Source: Prorocentrum cordatum (Eukaryota; Sar; Dinophyceae; Prorocentrales; Prorocentraceae). Taken from it: a DNA stretch of 64,000 bases. The notes beneath the pieces are model-generated. The model was given only the letters and a program-made list of their open reading frames with translations. It ran no database searches and had not been told where the DNA came from. A program made the translations under genes and the position numbers. Positions 63,899 to 64,000 of the stretch are shown piece by piece. The stretch's first letter is position 1; the number at the start of each line of letters is the position of its first letter. The stretch covers positions 859,452-923,451 of the forward strand of contig CAUYUJ010016283.1 in the NCBI GenBank assembly GCA_963575745.1, in the 5' to 3' direction.

Positions 63899-64000
63899 GA
63901 CCCCCCTCTTTGAGCCATCTTGGGGTCCTCTTGGGGTCCTCTTGGGGCCCGCTTGGGGCGCTTTCGCCGCCCTCTGGGGGCTTCTTTTTGGGGAGGGGGG
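63899..64000. repeat. short CTTGGGG-type repeats
   Basis: CTTGGGGTCCT occurs three times in tandem-like fashion. It belongs with the low-complexity words at 15720-16440. Confidence 0.6.

Noticed and set aside
1-64000. tRNA or rRNA genes
   Set aside because: No cloverleaf with conserved T-loop and acceptor pairing, and no rRNA segment, was recognised. A covariance-model scan would settle it.

Overview
The window looks like nuclear DNA of a eukaryotic microalga, most plausibly a dinoflagellate. Tandem repeats and nested transposons dominate, and only a few non-transposon reading frames are visible. There are no bacterial-style operons. The non-LTR retrotransposon (LINE) polyproteins carry sequence habits I associate with dinoflagellate LINEs: an FCxxCG...C tail motif, W/LADN in place of the usual RT active-site ADD, and an unusual C-terminal RNase H. 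The assignment is an inference. Start codons were checked by hand, and several long frames begin at a non-ATG codon.

Layout. 1-1524: (TAC)n microsatellite with a 100-N assembly gap. 1525-7080: four GC- or purine-rich minisatellite arrays (units of about 85, 65 and 88 bp), then GATGGT repeats. 7081-14294: LINE-A on the minus strand, with an intact 661-aa ORF1, a frame-broken endonuclease/RT and a canonical RNase H; it sits inside a (GATGGT)n microsatellite. 14295-18110: microsatellites on both strands. 18286-19521: the best single-copy gene, a secreted or lumenal GT-A-type glycosyltransferase-like protein. 19845-21725: a minisatellite with an internal orientation switch.

21850-59790 is the most interesting part. 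It is a nest of repeated elements whose ends can be defined by comparing filled and empty copies inside the window. Each starts CTGG, carries a terminal hairpin with compensatory base changes, has subterminal inverted repeats (CCTCGTAGAGCTC / GAGCTCTACGAGG), and leaves no obvious target duplication. This is the anatomy of non-autonomous Helentron/Helitron-type elements. One subfamily is about 0.4 kb. The other is about 1.05-1.2 kb and carries a central 176-bp satellite. Other elements have inserted into the loop of these hairpins, always in the same orientation: LINE-B (23541-29404), LINE-C (3' end at 35112), a 305-bp SINE-like element (22002-22306), and a unit carrying a 380-aa ORF between 229-bp direct repeats (42612-44606).

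LINE-B and LINE-C belong to one family. They appear to encode a single polyprotein (coiled-coil ORF1 region, APE-type endonuclease, RT, RNase H) in which the RNase H motifs occur in circularly permuted order. 40985-42345 is a 102-bp minisatellite. 59790-64000 returns to low-copy DNA with simple repeats, a LINE C-terminal fragment (61049-61402) and a 3'-end gene fragment of unknown function (63132-63881).

The genes do not form a pathway. What links them is transposition: hairpin-ended elements nest in each other, LINEs use the hairpin as a landing site, and a second LINE lineage uses a microsatellite.
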